64,000 nucleotides of DNA from Salinimicrobium sp035607535 (GTDB lineage Bacteria; Bacteroidota; Bacteroidia; Flavobacteriales; Flavobacteriaceae): positions 186,001-250,000 of the forward strand of contig NZ_JAYDZX010000002.1 in NCBI RefSeq assembly GCF_035607535.1, read 5' to 3'. Shown in pieces: positions 1 to 8,079 of this stretch. A model generated the notes under the pieces. It was not told the origin of the DNA and made no database searches. It saw only the letters and a list, made by a program, of their open reading frames with translations. The first letter of the stretch is position 1. Each line of letters starts with the position of its first letter. The translations under genes and the position numbers were made by a program.

Positions 1-468
1 AATACCCTCAGCAAGTTCAGGATAATTGTCCAGGACCATGTTGGTAAGGTCTCCACCATCATCCAGGATCATGTTAAGCGGCTTACGATCTTCTCCGAAG
101 AAAAGCGTTTGCTCGATACACCAGTCAAATTCTTCAGCAGTCATTCCTTTCCATGCATAGACGGGAATACCGGCAGCAGCGATCGCAGCAGCAGCCTGGT
201 CCTGGGTAGAGAAAATATTACAAGAGCTCCAGGTCACTTCGGCACCAAGGGCTACAAGAGTTTCAATTAGAACAGCGGTTTGAATGGTCATGTGAAGACA
301 ACCTGCAATACGCGCACCCTTTAATGGCTGCTCTTTTCCATACTCTTCACGAAGAGACATGAGCCCGGGCATTTCTGCTTCGGCCAGTTCGATCTCTTTT
401 CTTCCCCATTCTGCCAGGGAAATATCTTTTACTTTATACTTGGTATAAGGCACTGTTTTCGTTGACAT
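1..468 (-). CDS. ahcY: Adenosylhomocysteinase, 5' part (runs off the left edge)
   Basis: Reading leftward from an ATG at 468, the first 156 residues are present and the frame stays open to base 1. The protein hydrolyses S-adenosylhomocysteine to adenosine and homocysteine in the cytosol, keeping the methylation cycle running. Recognisable family segments are the GRKEIELAEAEMPGL stretch, the GARIAGCLHMTIQTAVLIE substrate-binding stretch with its catalytic-region His, the WSSCNIFSTQDQAAAA stretch, and WCIEQTLFF followed by ILDDGGDLTN. The NAD-binding domain lies outside the window. It is divergent from the PPTase gene, with a gap of about 60 bp. Identification is by family motifs and is secure. 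Confidence 0.96.
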   Translation of the reverse strand, partial: MSTKTVPYTKYKVKDISLAEWGRKEIELAEAEMPGLMSLREEYGKEQPLKGARIAGCLHMTIQTAVLIETLVALGAEVTWSSCNIFSTQDQAAAAIAAAGIPVYAWKGMTAEEFDWCIEQTLFFGEDRKPLNMILDDGGDLTNMVLDNYPELAEGI

Positions 469-530
469 ATTATTATATTTGATTTAGCATTTTCAGAAAT
501 GCAAAAGTACAGAATATCTAAGAGTTATAT

Positions 531-1166
531 ATGCCCCTTTACAAAAGAATAACAATAAATCCTACCACTAAGGTGCTCATTTGGAAGATCGAAGAGCCTC
601 TTGATGAACTGCGTAAAGGCATTGATCTTACCCCGTATTGCAGCGAGAGGGTGGAGGGGATGAAAAGTGAACTTCATCAAAGGGGGTTTATGAGTGTAAG
701 GCATCTTTTGGCGGCTGCGGGTTACACAGATTTCGACCTTTTCTACGATGACGAAGGCAAGCCTCACCTGCGCGACGGTAAGTTCATCTCCATCACGCAC
801 TCCTTCAATTTCTCAGGGATCATCGTGAGTGACCGGGAAGTGGGAATAGATATTGAAAAGCAACGGGACAAGATCCTGTTGATCGCACAAAAGTTCACGC
901 CACTTGAAGAATATCGTACAGTTGCAAATACAGAGGCCCTTATTCGAAAGCTCACCATTGTTTGGGGCGCAAAGGAGGCGGTTTATAAGCTTTATGCGCA
1001 GCCAAAAGTGAGTTTTTTGCAGCACATCAATATTATCGACTTCGATTTTGATGATCTCAGGACTACCGGAAAAATCACCTTTAACGGGGAAACCAGCTGG
1101 TATGAATTCGAATTTTTGGAATTTGAAGGCTTTACCTGTGTTTACACTCTTAGAAAAGTTTCCTGA
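531..1166 (+). CDS. 4'-phosphopantetheinyl transferase superfamily protein
   Basis: This 211-residue protein should transfer the phosphopantetheine arm of CoA onto an acyl- or peptidyl-carrier protein (Sfp/AcpT-like). The metal-binding signature is visible: GIDIE at about residues 105-109, followed by WGAKEAVYK at 145-153, and the upstream PHL...ITHS substrate stretch at about 78-91. Its stop overlaps the ATG of the GGGP-synthase gene by one base (TGATG), so the two are probably translated together. The carrier protein it serves is not in the window. Being the larger Sfp-like type rather than a small AcpS, it may act on fatty-acid ACP or on secondary-metabolite carriers; the sequence does not decide. 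Confidence 0.9.
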   Translation: MPLYKRITINPTTKVLIWKIEEPLDELRKGIDLTPYCSERVEGMKSELHQRGFMSVRHLLAAAGYTDFDLFYDDEGKPHLRDGKFISITHSFNFSGIIVSDREVGIDIEKQRDKILLIAQKFTPLEEYRTVANTEALIRKLTIVWGAKEAVYKLYAQPKVSFLQHINIIDFDFDDLRTTGKITFNGETSWYEFEFLEFEGFTCVYTLRKVS

Positions 1167-1897
1167 TGCCGCAGGTGCTGGAGGGAATCATTGCTTCTGA
1201 AAAAGCCGGAAATAAACTTCTGGCAGTATTGATCGATCCCGAAAAGTTCATCCCTTCAACCGCGAAGGAATTCCTTAAGAAAATCCCTTTTTTGACCACC
1301 CATATCTTTATAGGTGGCAGCACGGTTATTCCTGAAGATCTGGAGAATTGTACCAAAGCTATTAAAGCTGAAACCAGTCTTCCCGTGATCTTGTTCCCGG
1401 GAGATCACCGGCAGATTTCGAATAAAGCGGATGCGCTGCTTTTTCTGAGCCTGCTCTCAGGTAGAAACCCCGATTATCTCATAGAGCAGCAGGTTCGCGC
1501 TGTTCCTTTGATCAGGAAAACCCAGCTGGAAGTGATTCCCACCGCCTATCTACTTATCGACGGGGGCAAAGAATGTGCTGTAGAAAGAGTTAGTAAAACT
1601 CGGCCGCTATCTCAGAACGATATTTCAGAAATTGTGGACACCGCACTGGCAGGTTATTACGCCGGAAAAAAACTCATCTACCTCGAAGCCGGAAGCGGAG
1701 CCTTAAATCCTGTTTCTCCCGAAATCATTTCCGCAGTAAAAGAGGCTGTAGACCTGCCCCTTATCGTGGGTGGCGGAATTCGTACTTCAGAACAGCTGGA
1801 GGAAGCTTATAATGCAGGTGCCGACCTGGTGGTGATAGGAACAGCTTTTGAGAACGGCAGCTTTCAATGTTCAGAAAATACGGCTTTTAAAAATTGA
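1166..1897 (+). CDS. Geranylgeranylglyceryl-phosphate synthase family protein (PcrB-like TIM barrel)
   Basis: The 243-residue protein joins a polyprenyl diphosphate to sn-glycerol-1-phosphate, the ether-lipid first step known from archaea but also present in Bacteroidota. Visible motifs are LIDPEKF with metal-ligand Asp near residue 24, the GGST glycerol-phosphate loop at 50-53, YLEAGSGA at 172-179, and the phosphate-binding GGGIR (202-206) and GTAFE near the C terminus. Length fits the group II enzymes of flavobacteria. It is translationally coupled to the upstream PPTase. No glycerol-1-phosphate dehydrogenase is visible in the window, so the source of the sn-glycerol-1-phosphate substrate and the fate of the product are unresolved. 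Confidence 0.9.
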   Translation: MPQVLEGIIASEKAGNKLLAVLIDPEKFIPSTAKEFLKKIPFLTTHIFIGGSTVIPEDLENCTKAIKAETSLPVILFPGDHRQISNKADALLFLSLLSGRNPDYLIEQQVRAVPLIRKTQLEVIPTAYLLIDGGKECAVERVSKTRPLSQNDISEIVDTALAGYYAGKKLIYLEAGSGALNPVSPEIISAVKEAVDLPLIVGGGIRTSEQLEEAYNAGADLVVIGTAFENGSFQCSENTAFKN

Positions 1898-1972
1898 AAA
1901 TCAGTTGCTTAGTTGTGTAGAATTGGAGAATCTGTTATAAATTTAGAACAGTAAATCCAACAAATCATAATT

Positions 1973-2359
1973 ATGAAAACTGAAAACCCTGTTGTTTGGT
2001 TTGAGATCTATGTCAATGATCTTAAACGTGCCCGGTCCTTCTACGAGAAGGTGTTTCAGGTCCAACTTTCTGAACTCGGTAATCCTACAGAGGATGACTT
2101 AAAAATGATGGCTTTTCCTTCAGATATGGATTCAAAAGGTAAAGCCTCCGGAGCGATTGTCTACATGAAGGACATGAAAGCGGGAGGTAATAGCACAATA
2201 GTGTATTTTGGGAGTGAGGACTGTAGTATAGAGGAGGAAAGAGTTGAAGAGGCAGGAGGAGAAATCCTGAGGTCTAAAATGTCCATTGGGGAATACGGCT
2301 TTGTAAGTATCATCAAAGATCCTGATGGCAATACGGTAGGAATACATTCGATGAAATAG
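1973..2359 (+). CDS. VOC family protein (glyoxalase/bleomycin-resistance fold)
   Basis: A 128-residue single-domain protein of the vicinal-oxygen-chelate superfamily. The start (NPVVWFEIYVNDLKRARSF) and end (SIIKDPDGNTVGIHSMK) are typical of the betaalphabetabetabeta units that bring together two metal-binding sites. These small proteins act on diverse substrates and the sequence gives no specific reaction. It stands alone, with its own 75-bp upstream gap, and is followed by a hairpin at 2379-2400. The ATG at 1973 is the natural start because it directly precedes the first beta strand. Confidence 0.85.
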   Translation: MKTENPVVWFEIYVNDLKRARSFYEKVFQVQLSELGNPTEDDLKMMAFPSDMDSKGKASGAIVYMKDMKAGGNSTIVYFGSEDCSIEEERVEEAGGEILRSKMSIGEYGFVSIIKDPDGNTVGIHSMK

Positions 2360-2378
2360 CCACGGCTTCACAGCAAAA

Positions 2379-2400
2379 GACCATCTTTAATAAGATGGTC
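2379..2400. terminator. Perfect 9-bp hairpin downstream of the VOC gene
   Basis: GACCATCTT and AAGATGGTC pair perfectly around a 4-base loop (TAAT), 20 bases after the VOC stop. There is no T-run after it, so this may be a weak terminator or an RNA-stabilising hairpin rather than a classical intrinsic terminator. Confidence 0.45.
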
Positions 2401-2511
2401 ATGTTGCCGGTGCAGTAATTCAGGAGGCTTCAAAAAGGGAAGTTCTTCAGCTAATTCCTGGGAGTGAGTGCAAAAAAATCCCAAAAGAGGTAATAACTGC
2501 CTTAATCTTTC

Positions 2512-2519
2512 TAATTTTG
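2512..2519 (+). promoter_or_regulatory. Bacteroidota -7 element for the thiamine-binding/PnuC operon
   Basis: TAATTTTG matches TAnnTTTG exactly and lies 20 bases before the ATG at 2539. No clear -33 TTG is seen. No TPP-riboswitch sequence is found between this promoter and the gene. Confidence 0.5.
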
Positions 2520-2538
2520 AAAGAAAGAAACAAAAGAC

Positions 2539-2799
2539 ATGCAAATATCAGTAGAACTTGCACTTACTCCGCTGCAGGATGATTATGAAGCACCTATAAA
2601 AGAATTTATCAGGAAGCTGCGCAGTTCGGGATTAACCGTGATCGAGAATCCTCTTAGCACCCAGGTCTACGGAGAGTACGACAAAGTAATGGAGTATTTG
2701 ACCGAAGAGATAAAAGAGACTTTTCAGGCTTCAGAGCATGTGCTGCTAACCATGAAAATTGTGAAGGGAAACAGAAGCGACTATGCAGCCGATTTTTGA
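2539..2799 (+). CDS. Thiamine-binding-type protein (MTH1187/YkoF-like fold)
   Basis: An 86-residue protein resembling the small ferredoxin-like family that binds thiamine or related pyrimidines (Pfam Thiamine_BP type): VELALTPLQDDYEAPIKEFI at the start, SGLTVIENPLSTQVYGEYD in the middle and HVLLTMKIVKG near the end. Its 3' end overlaps the next gene by 17 bp, so it is translated with a PnuC-type transporter. The pairing suggests a cytosolic binding or delivery role for imported thiamine. What it binds is inferred from family resemblance and context, not shown by residues I can identify. Confidence 0.75.
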   Translation: MQISVELALTPLQDDYEAPIKEFIRKLRSSGLTVIENPLSTQVYGEYDKVMEYLTEEIKETFQASEHVLLTMKIVKGNRSDYAADF

Positions 2800-3418
2800 T
2801 TTTCTCTTTCAGCAGTATTCAGATTATCCCACCCTTTATATTGTTCTTGAGATCATTGCGGTGATCTTTGGGTTCCTTTCTGTTTGGTATTCCAAGCAGG
2901 AAAACATCCTGGTCTATCCCACCGGGATCATTAGCACAGTTATATTCGTGTATCTGCTCTGGCAATGGGAACTGCTGGGAGATATGATGATCAATTTCTA
3001 TTATTCCACCATGAGTATCTATGGCTGGTATGTATGGACCCGAAAAGTTGATGCTGTACATTTTATTCCAATTACAAAGACCACTCAAAAAGAGCATTTT
3101 TGGAGCCTCTTAATTTTTATTGCTACCTGGTTGTTCACCTTTGGGATCTATGAATATTTCGATAAGTGGAACAATTGGACGGCCTACGTAGATACGATCA
3201 CCACGGCTATTTTCTTTGTAGGCATGTGGCTAATGGCCCGCAAAAAACTGGAGAACTGGATCTACTGGATCGTGGGGGATATCATATCGGTTCCTCTGTA
3301 CTTCTACAAGGGCCTTACATTTACCAGTTTTCAATATCTTTTATTCACAATAATAGCCTTTTACGGATATAAAACATGGAAGAAGAGCTTGAGCAGCGGC
3401 GGACACGTGGTGTCCTAA
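2783..3418 (+). CDS. PnuC-family vitamin transporter, probably thiamine (PnuT-type)
   Basis: A 211-residue inner-membrane protein with about seven hydrophobic segments and the PnuC pattern: EIIAVIFGFLSVWYSKQEN in the first helices, a central WG/YGWYVW segment and a lysine-rich C-terminal end. PnuC-family members are facilitators that import nicotinamide riboside, thiamine (PnuT) or riboflavin (PnuX), and trapping depends on phosphorylation inside. The overlapping upstream thiamine-binding-type gene and overlapping downstream kinase-like gene favour thiamine as substrate; nicotinamide riboside is the alternative because the kinase resembles the NadR kinase domain. Overlap with the next gene is 43 bp. 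Confidence 0.85.
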   Translation: MQPIFDFLFQQYSDYPTLYIVLEIIAVIFGFLSVWYSKQENILVYPTGIISTVIFVYLLWQWELLGDMMINFYYSTMSIYGWYVWTRKVDAVHFIPITKTTQKEHFWSLLIFIATWLFTFGIYEYFDKWNNWTAYVDTITTAIFFVGMWLMARKKLENWIYWIVGDIISVPLYFYKGLTFTSFQYLLFTIIAFYGYKTWKKSLSSGGHVVS

Positions 3419-3954
3419 AGATCGTTCTTTTTGGACCCGAATCTACAGGAAAGACAACCCTGGCGCGGCAGCTGGCTTCTCACTATAACACCTCCTGGGT
3501 GCCCGAATACATGCGCGATTACCTTCAAAAAAAATGGGATGAGCAGCAAATGACCTGTGAACCTCATGATCTTGTGCCAATTGCAAAGGGACAAATGCTC
3601 CTGGAGAATGAAGCTGCAGCTAAAGCCAATGACCTGCTCTTTTGTGATACGAACCTGCTTGAACTGGTCGTCTACTCCCGTGCCTACTATGAGGAAACAG
3701 TAGATCCAGACCTTCTTAAACATGCGTTAAAGGCGCAATACGATCTCTATTTTTTAACGTATATTGATGTTCCATGGGTCCAGGATGATCTGCGCGACCG
3801 GCCCAAAGACCGGGAGCAAATGTTCGCCAGGTTTAAAAAAGCCCTTGATGAGAACAATTTGCCTTATCACATCTTGCAGGGCAATTTGCAGGAGCGTCTT
3901 GAGAAGGCAATAAAAATTATTGACCAACTAAAAACTCGACAAATTGAACTTTAG
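3376..3954 (+). CDS. P-loop kinase-like ATPase of the NadR C-terminal type
   Basis: A 192-residue protein with a Walker A motif GPESTGKT at about residues 20-27, an EYMRDYL stretch that in NadR-like kinases contacts substrate, a Walker-B-like LLFCDTN, and an arginine-rich DDLRDRPKDRE lid. The NadR ribosylnicotinamide kinase domain is the closest family I recognise; the nucleotidyltransferase half of NadR is absent. Placed directly after PnuC, it is likely the kinase that traps the imported vitamin by phosphorylation. Whether it acts on nicotinamide riboside or thiamine cannot be read from sequence. It ends 11 bp inside the next gene. Confidence 0.8.
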   Translation: MEEELEQRRTRGVLKIVLFGPESTGKTTLARQLASHYNTSWVPEYMRDYLQKKWDEQQMTCEPHDLVPIAKGQMLLENEAAAKANDLLFCDTNLLELVVYSRAYYEETVDPDLLKHALKAQYDLYFLTYIDVPWVQDDLRDRPKDREQMFARFKKALDENNLPYHILQGNLQERLEKAIKIIDQLKTRQIEL

Positions 3955-5494
3955 CGAAAAGGACATCTCTCAGTTTAGAGAAAAAGGGATCTCTCCTCAA
4001 AAAGTAGAACAGCAAATAGAAATTTTTAAAAGAGGGAACATTGTAGTCAATGTTCGCGAAGCAGCAACAGTAAGAAACGGAATTCTTGCCATTTCTGAAG
4101 AAAATCAAGAGGAACTGATTAATTTCTATGAATCCAGAAAGGATAATCTTGATCTGTTAAAATTCGTTCCGGCATCGGGTGCGGCCACCAGGATGTTTAA
4201 AGCTTTTTACAACCTGCTCAAGGAATTTGATCCTGAAAAAGATGATCTTGACGAATACATAGATCGAAAGAATGACAGAAGCCTTGAAACCTTCTTTAGC
4301 CGGATAAAAGATCTTCCTTTCTTCGACAAGGTGCGGGAAAAGGCAGCTCATTCCGAACCCGGTTTTGAAGACATGCCTGAAGCCCGACAGCATTACCTTT
4401 TTGTAAAGTACATGCTGCAGGAGGATGGACTCGATCTGGGAGATCAGCCAAAAGGCCTGGTGCCTTTCCATAAATATGAGGACCATTTAGCCACGGCATT
4501 TGAGGAACATCTGGTGGAAGCCATAGATTATGCGGCTTCAGGAAAAAAAGTGCGTATACATTTCACTGTAGCCGAAGAGCACCGGGAGAAATTCGAGGAG
4601 GAGGCACAGAAAGTGGTGCCGAGACTCGAGCGGGAAACCGGCTATAGTTTTGATGTTAGTTACTCCTATCAGGACCCGAAGACCGATACTGTGGCGGTGA
4701 CTATGGATAACGAGCCTTTTAGGGATGAGAATGGAGATATTTTCTTCAGGCCCGGTGGCCACGGAGCGTTGATCGAGAACCTAAATGAGCAGGATGCCGA
4801 TTTGATCTTTATTAAGAACATCGACAATGTAGTGATCCCCAAGAACAGGGAATTACTTGCCTCTTATAAAAAGATGCTGGGAGGAAAGCTGCTGCAGCTC
4901 CAGGAAAGGATCTTTGATTATCTCAGGAAACTGGAAAATGGTGCAGAAAAAGAGCAACTGGAAGAAATGGGAAATTTTCTTCAGAATGAACTTAATGCCG
5001 GACTTAGTGTGAACTTTAAGGATCTTCATGAACAGGAAAAGCCCGAAGTAATTAAGAACTTACTCAACAGACCTCTTCGCATCTGCGGAATGGTCAAAAA
5101 TGAAGGGGAACCCGGAGGAGGTCCGTTTTGGGTAACCCATAAAAATGGAGAGATCTCCCTGCAAATTGTAGAAAGTGCCCAGATAGATCACGACAATTAC
5201 CAGCAAAGTAAGATCGCCCAGGAGGCGACTCATTTTAATCCGGTTGATGTGGTTTGTTCAACAAAAGATTACCGTGGGGGTAAATTCGATCTCAACAAAT
5301 TTGTAGATGAGGAAACAAGTTTTATTGCAAACAAGACCAAAGACGGAAAAGAACTGAAGGCTCTTGAATTACCCGGCCTATGGAACGGAGGAATGGCACA
5401 TTGGAATACCATTTTTATTGAGGTTCCTGTAGAGACCTTTAATCCCGTAAAAACTGTAGCCGATCTCCTTAAACCCTCACACCAGGCACAATAG
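3944..5494 (+). CDS. DUF4301 family protein
   Basis: A 516-residue protein of unknown function, characteristic of Bacteroidota. It opens with FSEKDISQFREKGIS, carries an early FVPASGAATRMFK segment resembling a nucleotide-sugar-pyrophosphorylase-type glycine-rich loop, a long charged middle, and a C-terminal LWNGGMAHWNTIFIEVP segment. The only start that keeps the family N terminus is TTG at 3944, overlapping the kinase gene by 11 bp, so it is probably translationally coupled. The loop suggests nucleotidyl or phosphate binding, but this is inference. No transmembrane or signal segment is present. Confidence 0.8.
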   Translation: MNFSEKDISQFREKGISPQKVEQQIEIFKRGNIVVNVREAATVRNGILAISEENQEELINFYESRKDNLDLLKFVPASGAATRMFKAFYNLLKEFDPEKDDLDEYIDRKNDRSLETFFSRIKDLPFFDKVREKAAHSEPGFEDMPEARQHYLFVKYMLQEDGLDLGDQPKGLVPFHKYEDHLATAFEEHLVEAIDYAASGKKVRIHFTVAEEHREKFEEEAQKVVPRLERETGYSFDVSYSYQDPKTDTVAVTMDNEPFRDENGDIFFRPGGHGALIENLNEQDADLIFIKNIDNVVIPKNRELLASYKKMLGGKLLQLQERIFDYLRKLENGAEKEQLEEMGNFLQNELNAGLSVNFKDLHEQEKPEVIKNLLNRPLRICGMVKNEGEPGGGPFWVTHKNGEISLQIVESAQIDHDNYQQSKIAQEATHFNPVDVVCSTKDYRGGKFDLNKFVDEETSFIANKTKDGKELKALELPGLWNGGMAHWNTIFIEVPVETFNPVKTVADLLKPSHQAQ

Positions 5495-5899
5495 GTGGAT
5501 GAACAACAACTCATAAGGGAAGCCGAGTATAAGGCTGTAAGAAGCTCGGGTGCCGGTGGCCAGAATGTAAATAAGGTCTCTTCTAAAGTAGAGCTTCATT
5601 TTTTCCTGGAACAATCAGAGGGTTTAACCGATGAAGAAAAGCAGCGGGCGCTGGATAAATTATCTTCAAGACTCACCAATTCCGGGGAGTTGATCCTACA
5701 GTGCGAGGAATCGCGGAGTCAGCACAAGAATAAGGAGATCGTCACCCAGAGATTCCTGGAGCTCCTAAAGCAGGCTCTCGTAAAACCAAAAAAGCGCAAG
5801 AAAACAAAGATTCCAAAAGCTGCAAAACTTAAACGGCTCCGGGAAAAGAAGAAACTTTCAGAAAAGAAGTCGGCGAGAAAGGATCCTTTAAAAGAGTAA
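5495..5899 (+). CDS. arfB: Class-I release-factor-like ribosome rescue protein
   Basis: A 134-residue peptidyl-tRNA hydrolase that rescues stalled ribosomes without recognising a stop codon. The catalytic GGQ is at residues 21-23 inside RSSGAGGQNVNKVSSKVEL, and the C-terminal third is a lysine/arginine-rich tail (KPKKRKKTKIPKAAKLKRLR) that in ArfB enters the empty mRNA channel. The codon-recognition domain of RF1/RF2 is missing, as expected for this family. A GTG directly after the DUF4301 stop is the start that gives the right distance to GGQ. A hairpin terminator follows about 75 bp downstream. Confidence 0.92.
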   Translation: MDEQQLIREAEYKAVRSSGAGGQNVNKVSSKVELHFFLEQSEGLTDEEKQRALDKLSSRLTNSGELILQCEESRSQHKNKEIVTQRFLELLKQALVKPKKRKKTKIPKAAKLKRLREKKKLSEKKSARKDPLKE

Positions 5900-5975
5900 A
5901 TCTGAGGAATTTTTCCACAGAAAATTGGGGAAAAAATTTCGATTCCCGCAATTCCACATAATCTTAAATTTTAGC

Positions 5976-6002
5976 GAAAGCCCTTGTTTTACGGGGGCTT
6001 TC
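5976..6002 (+). terminator. Intrinsic terminator after arfB
   Basis: GAAAGCCC pairs with GGGCTTTC around an 11-base loop. The downstream sequence is only moderately T-rich. It closes the 2.5-5.9 kb operon. Confidence 0.7.
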
Positions 6003-6104
6003 CTGTTGTTATACCATCTTGGCGCGATTTTGCTATTACTAAAGATCAATCAAAGATGGTAACAGAACCACAACAAGAAAACCTAAAACTAAAAACTTAG
6101 AACT

Positions 6105-6464
6105 ATGAAAAAGTTATGTCTTACAGTAGTAGCCGCATCTGCATTATTGTTTTCGGCTCAAAATTTATCAGCTCAGGAAGTGGCACAAGTGGAAGTAGAA
6201 GAAACAGTTGTACAAAGAGCTCAGGACGATTTTAGACAGATTGAAATACAGGAATTGCCTGCCGAAGTCCAGCAAGCCGTTGAACGTGATTTTGCCGGAG
6301 CTACAATATCTGAGGCTTATGTAAAAGAACATGAGGGGGAGCAAAAATTCAAACTTAAGGTAAGCACAGCCGAAGGTGAGGATTTGGAACTTTATGCTGA
6401 TGCGAAAGGTAACTGGATTGATAAAGACAAGAAAAAGGAAGATAAAGACGATTGGGAAAAGTAA
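6105..6464 (+). CDS. Secreted PepSY-like (beta-lactamase-inhibitor-like) small protein
   Basis: A 119-residue protein with a clear signal peptide (MKKLCLTVVAASALLFSAQNLSAQ, cleavage after SAQ), a short acidic linker, and one PepSY-like unit: IEIQELPAEVQQAVERDFAGATISEAYV followed by KFKLKVSTAEGEDLELYADAKGNWI. It ends in an extremely charged lysine/aspartate tail. Such proteins are common periplasmic or secreted proteins of Bacteroidota, with no defined role. It is monocistronic, and its long 3' region ends in a strong terminator at 6646-6673. Confidence 0.8.
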   Translation: MKKLCLTVVAASALLFSAQNLSAQEVAQVEVEETVVQRAQDDFRQIEIQELPAEVQQAVERDFAGATISEAYVKEHEGEQKFKLKVSTAEGEDLELYADAKGNWIDKDKKKEDKDDWEK

Positions 6465-6645
6465 TCTGATCGCGACCATCGCAAAAGGAGAAACCGACTC
6501 CTGATGGCAGATCTCTCACGGCACATGTATGTTAGATTAATTGTTTCTTTCTTAATTACTATCCCCTACAGTAGTAGCTAAGGAAGTCAATAGGGAGAAT
6601 CTGAAGAAACGGAGTTATTTACCCTAACGGGGAAAATTTCAGAGA

Positions 6646-6673
6646 GGGAGCTAATAAAATAGCTCCCTTTTTT
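6646..6673 (+). terminator. Strong intrinsic terminator
   Basis: GGGAGCTA and TAGCTCCC pair perfectly around a 6-base loop, followed by six Ts. It lies 180 bp after the PepSY-like gene, so the message would have a long, structured 3' end (see findings). Confidence 0.9.
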
Positions 6674-6683
6674 ATGCTTATTT

Positions 6684-6716
6684 TTGGTTTTAAGGGACTT
6701 AAAAATTCTAATTTTG
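6684..6716 (+). promoter_or_regulatory. Promoter of the sigma-54 response regulator gene
   Basis: A -33 TTG at 6684-6686 and a -7 TAATTTTG at 6709-6716 are separated by 22 bp, a good fit to the Bacteroidota housekeeping promoter. The ATG follows 20 bases later. Confidence 0.65.
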
Positions 6717-6735
6717 TTAATATTCAAAAGTACCC

Positions 6736-8079
6736 ATGACCAAAATTCTTTTAGTTGAAGATGACGTAGCGTTTTGCACTATGCTCAAGACTTTCCTGGT
6801 AAAGAAGGAATGCGATGTAGATGCTGTATATACTGCTACCGAGGCTCTCAATCTTATTGCGAAGAATAAATATGATGTGGTGATCTCAGACGTTCGCCTT
6901 CCCGATAAAGAGGGATTGGAGATCCTGCAGGCTGTCAATCAAAAAGCTGAAAAAACCGGAGTGATCATGATGACCAGCTATGCCGAAATAAGCATGGCTG
7001 TGAATGCCATTAAGGAGGGGGCACTCGACTATATCGCCAAGCCATTTCATCCCGAGGTAATACTAAAGGCCATTAATGATGCTTTGGAAAATCCTGTTTC
7101 CTCAAACACTCCGCCACCTAAGAAAAAGCCGACGTCACCTTCCAGAGATACCTATATCAAGGGTGGAAGTGAAGCCTCCTCGAAACTTAATAATTACATT
7201 GAACTTGTCGCTCCCACGAATATGTCTGTTTTGATCATGGGTGAAAGTGGTACGGGAAAAGAACAGATTGCAAAGAGTATTCATCAAAAAAGTAAGCGCA
7301 GCACAGCAGCATTTGTGGCTGTAGATTGTGGTGCCATTCCGCGGGAGCTGGCATCCAGTGAATTCTTCGGGCATGTAAAAGGTTCGTTTACTGGTGCCGT
7401 GAACAATAAGACCGGACACTTTGAAGCTGCAAATGGCGGAACTCTATTTCTGGATGAAATAGGAAATCTCAACTATGAATTACAGGTGCAATTGCTTCGG
7501 GCCTTGCAGGAACGAAAGATCAAACCTGTGGGCAGTAATGAGGAGATACGTGTTGACATACGGGTAGTTGCGGCGACAAACGAAGATCTTTTTGAAGCTG
7601 TCAAAAAAGGGGATTTTAGAGAAGATCTTTATCACCGTCTCAACGAATTTTCTATAAAGGTTCCTGCGCTTAAAGAGCGAAAGGAAGATTTGATGATCTT
7701 CGCGAATTACTTCCTTGACAGCGCCAATGAAGAACTGGAAAAGGATATTTCAGGTTTTTCTGAAAAGACAGTTATTGCATTTAAGAATTACAACTGGCCC
7801 GGAAATCTTAGGGAGCTTAAAAATGTAGTAAAAAGAGCAGTTCTTTTATCTGAAGGAGAATACATTTCCTCCTCCTGTTTGCCGTCTGAAGTTCTTCAGG
7901 CAAAAGATAAACCTAAAGAAGAGCAGGACTACAGCCTTTTCAAAAACCGCAATGAACAGGAAATGATCCTGGAAGCTTTGGAAAAGACCCACGGAAACAA
8001 AAGTAAAGCTGCAAAACTTCTCTCCATAGATCGCAAAACGCTCTACAATAAGCTGAAGCAGTACGGGATCAATTTGTAA
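6736..8079 (+). CDS. Sigma-54-dependent response regulator (NtrC family)
   Basis: A 447-residue transcription activator. The receiver domain (1-120) has acidic residues D9/D10, phospho-acceptor D52, T80 and K102. The AAA+ domain has Walker A GESGTGKE at 169-176, the sigma-54 contact loop GSFTGA at 216-221 (a Ser variant of the usual GAFTGA) and Walker B GGTLFLDE at 234-241. A Fis-type helix-turn-helix closes the protein (HGNKSKAAKLLSIDRKTLYNKL). Phosphorylation should trigger hexamer assembly and open complexes at sigma-54 promoters. Its likely partner is the hybrid kinase encoded convergently downstream; the two reading frames overlap tail to tail by 11 bp. Confidence 0.95.
   Translation: MTKILLVEDDVAFCTMLKTFLVKKECDVDAVYTATEALNLIAKNKYDVVISDVRLPDKEGLEILQAVNQKAEKTGVIMMTSYAEISMAVNAIKEGALDYIAKPFHPEVILKAINDALENPVSSNTPPPKKKPTSPSRDTYIKGGSEASSKLNNYIELVAPTNMSVLIMGESGTGKEQIAKSIHQKSKRSTAAFVAVDCGAIPRELASSEFFGHVKGSFTGAVNNKTGHFEAANGGTLFLDEIGNLNYELQVQLLRALQERKIKPVGSNEEIRVDIRVVAATNEDLFEAVKKGDFREDLYHRLNEFSIKVPALKERKEDLMIFANYFLDSANEELEKDISGFSEKTVIAFKNYNWPGNLRELKNVVKRAVLLSEGEYISSSCLPSEVLQAKDKPKEEQDYSLFKNRNEQEMILEALEKTHGNKSKAAKLLSIDRKTLYNKLKQYGINL

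Noticed and set aside
2360..2538. Possible second TPP riboswitch before the thiamine-binding/PnuC operon
   Set aside because: None of the THI core elements (GCTGAGA, ACCTG, GGTAAT) is present there.
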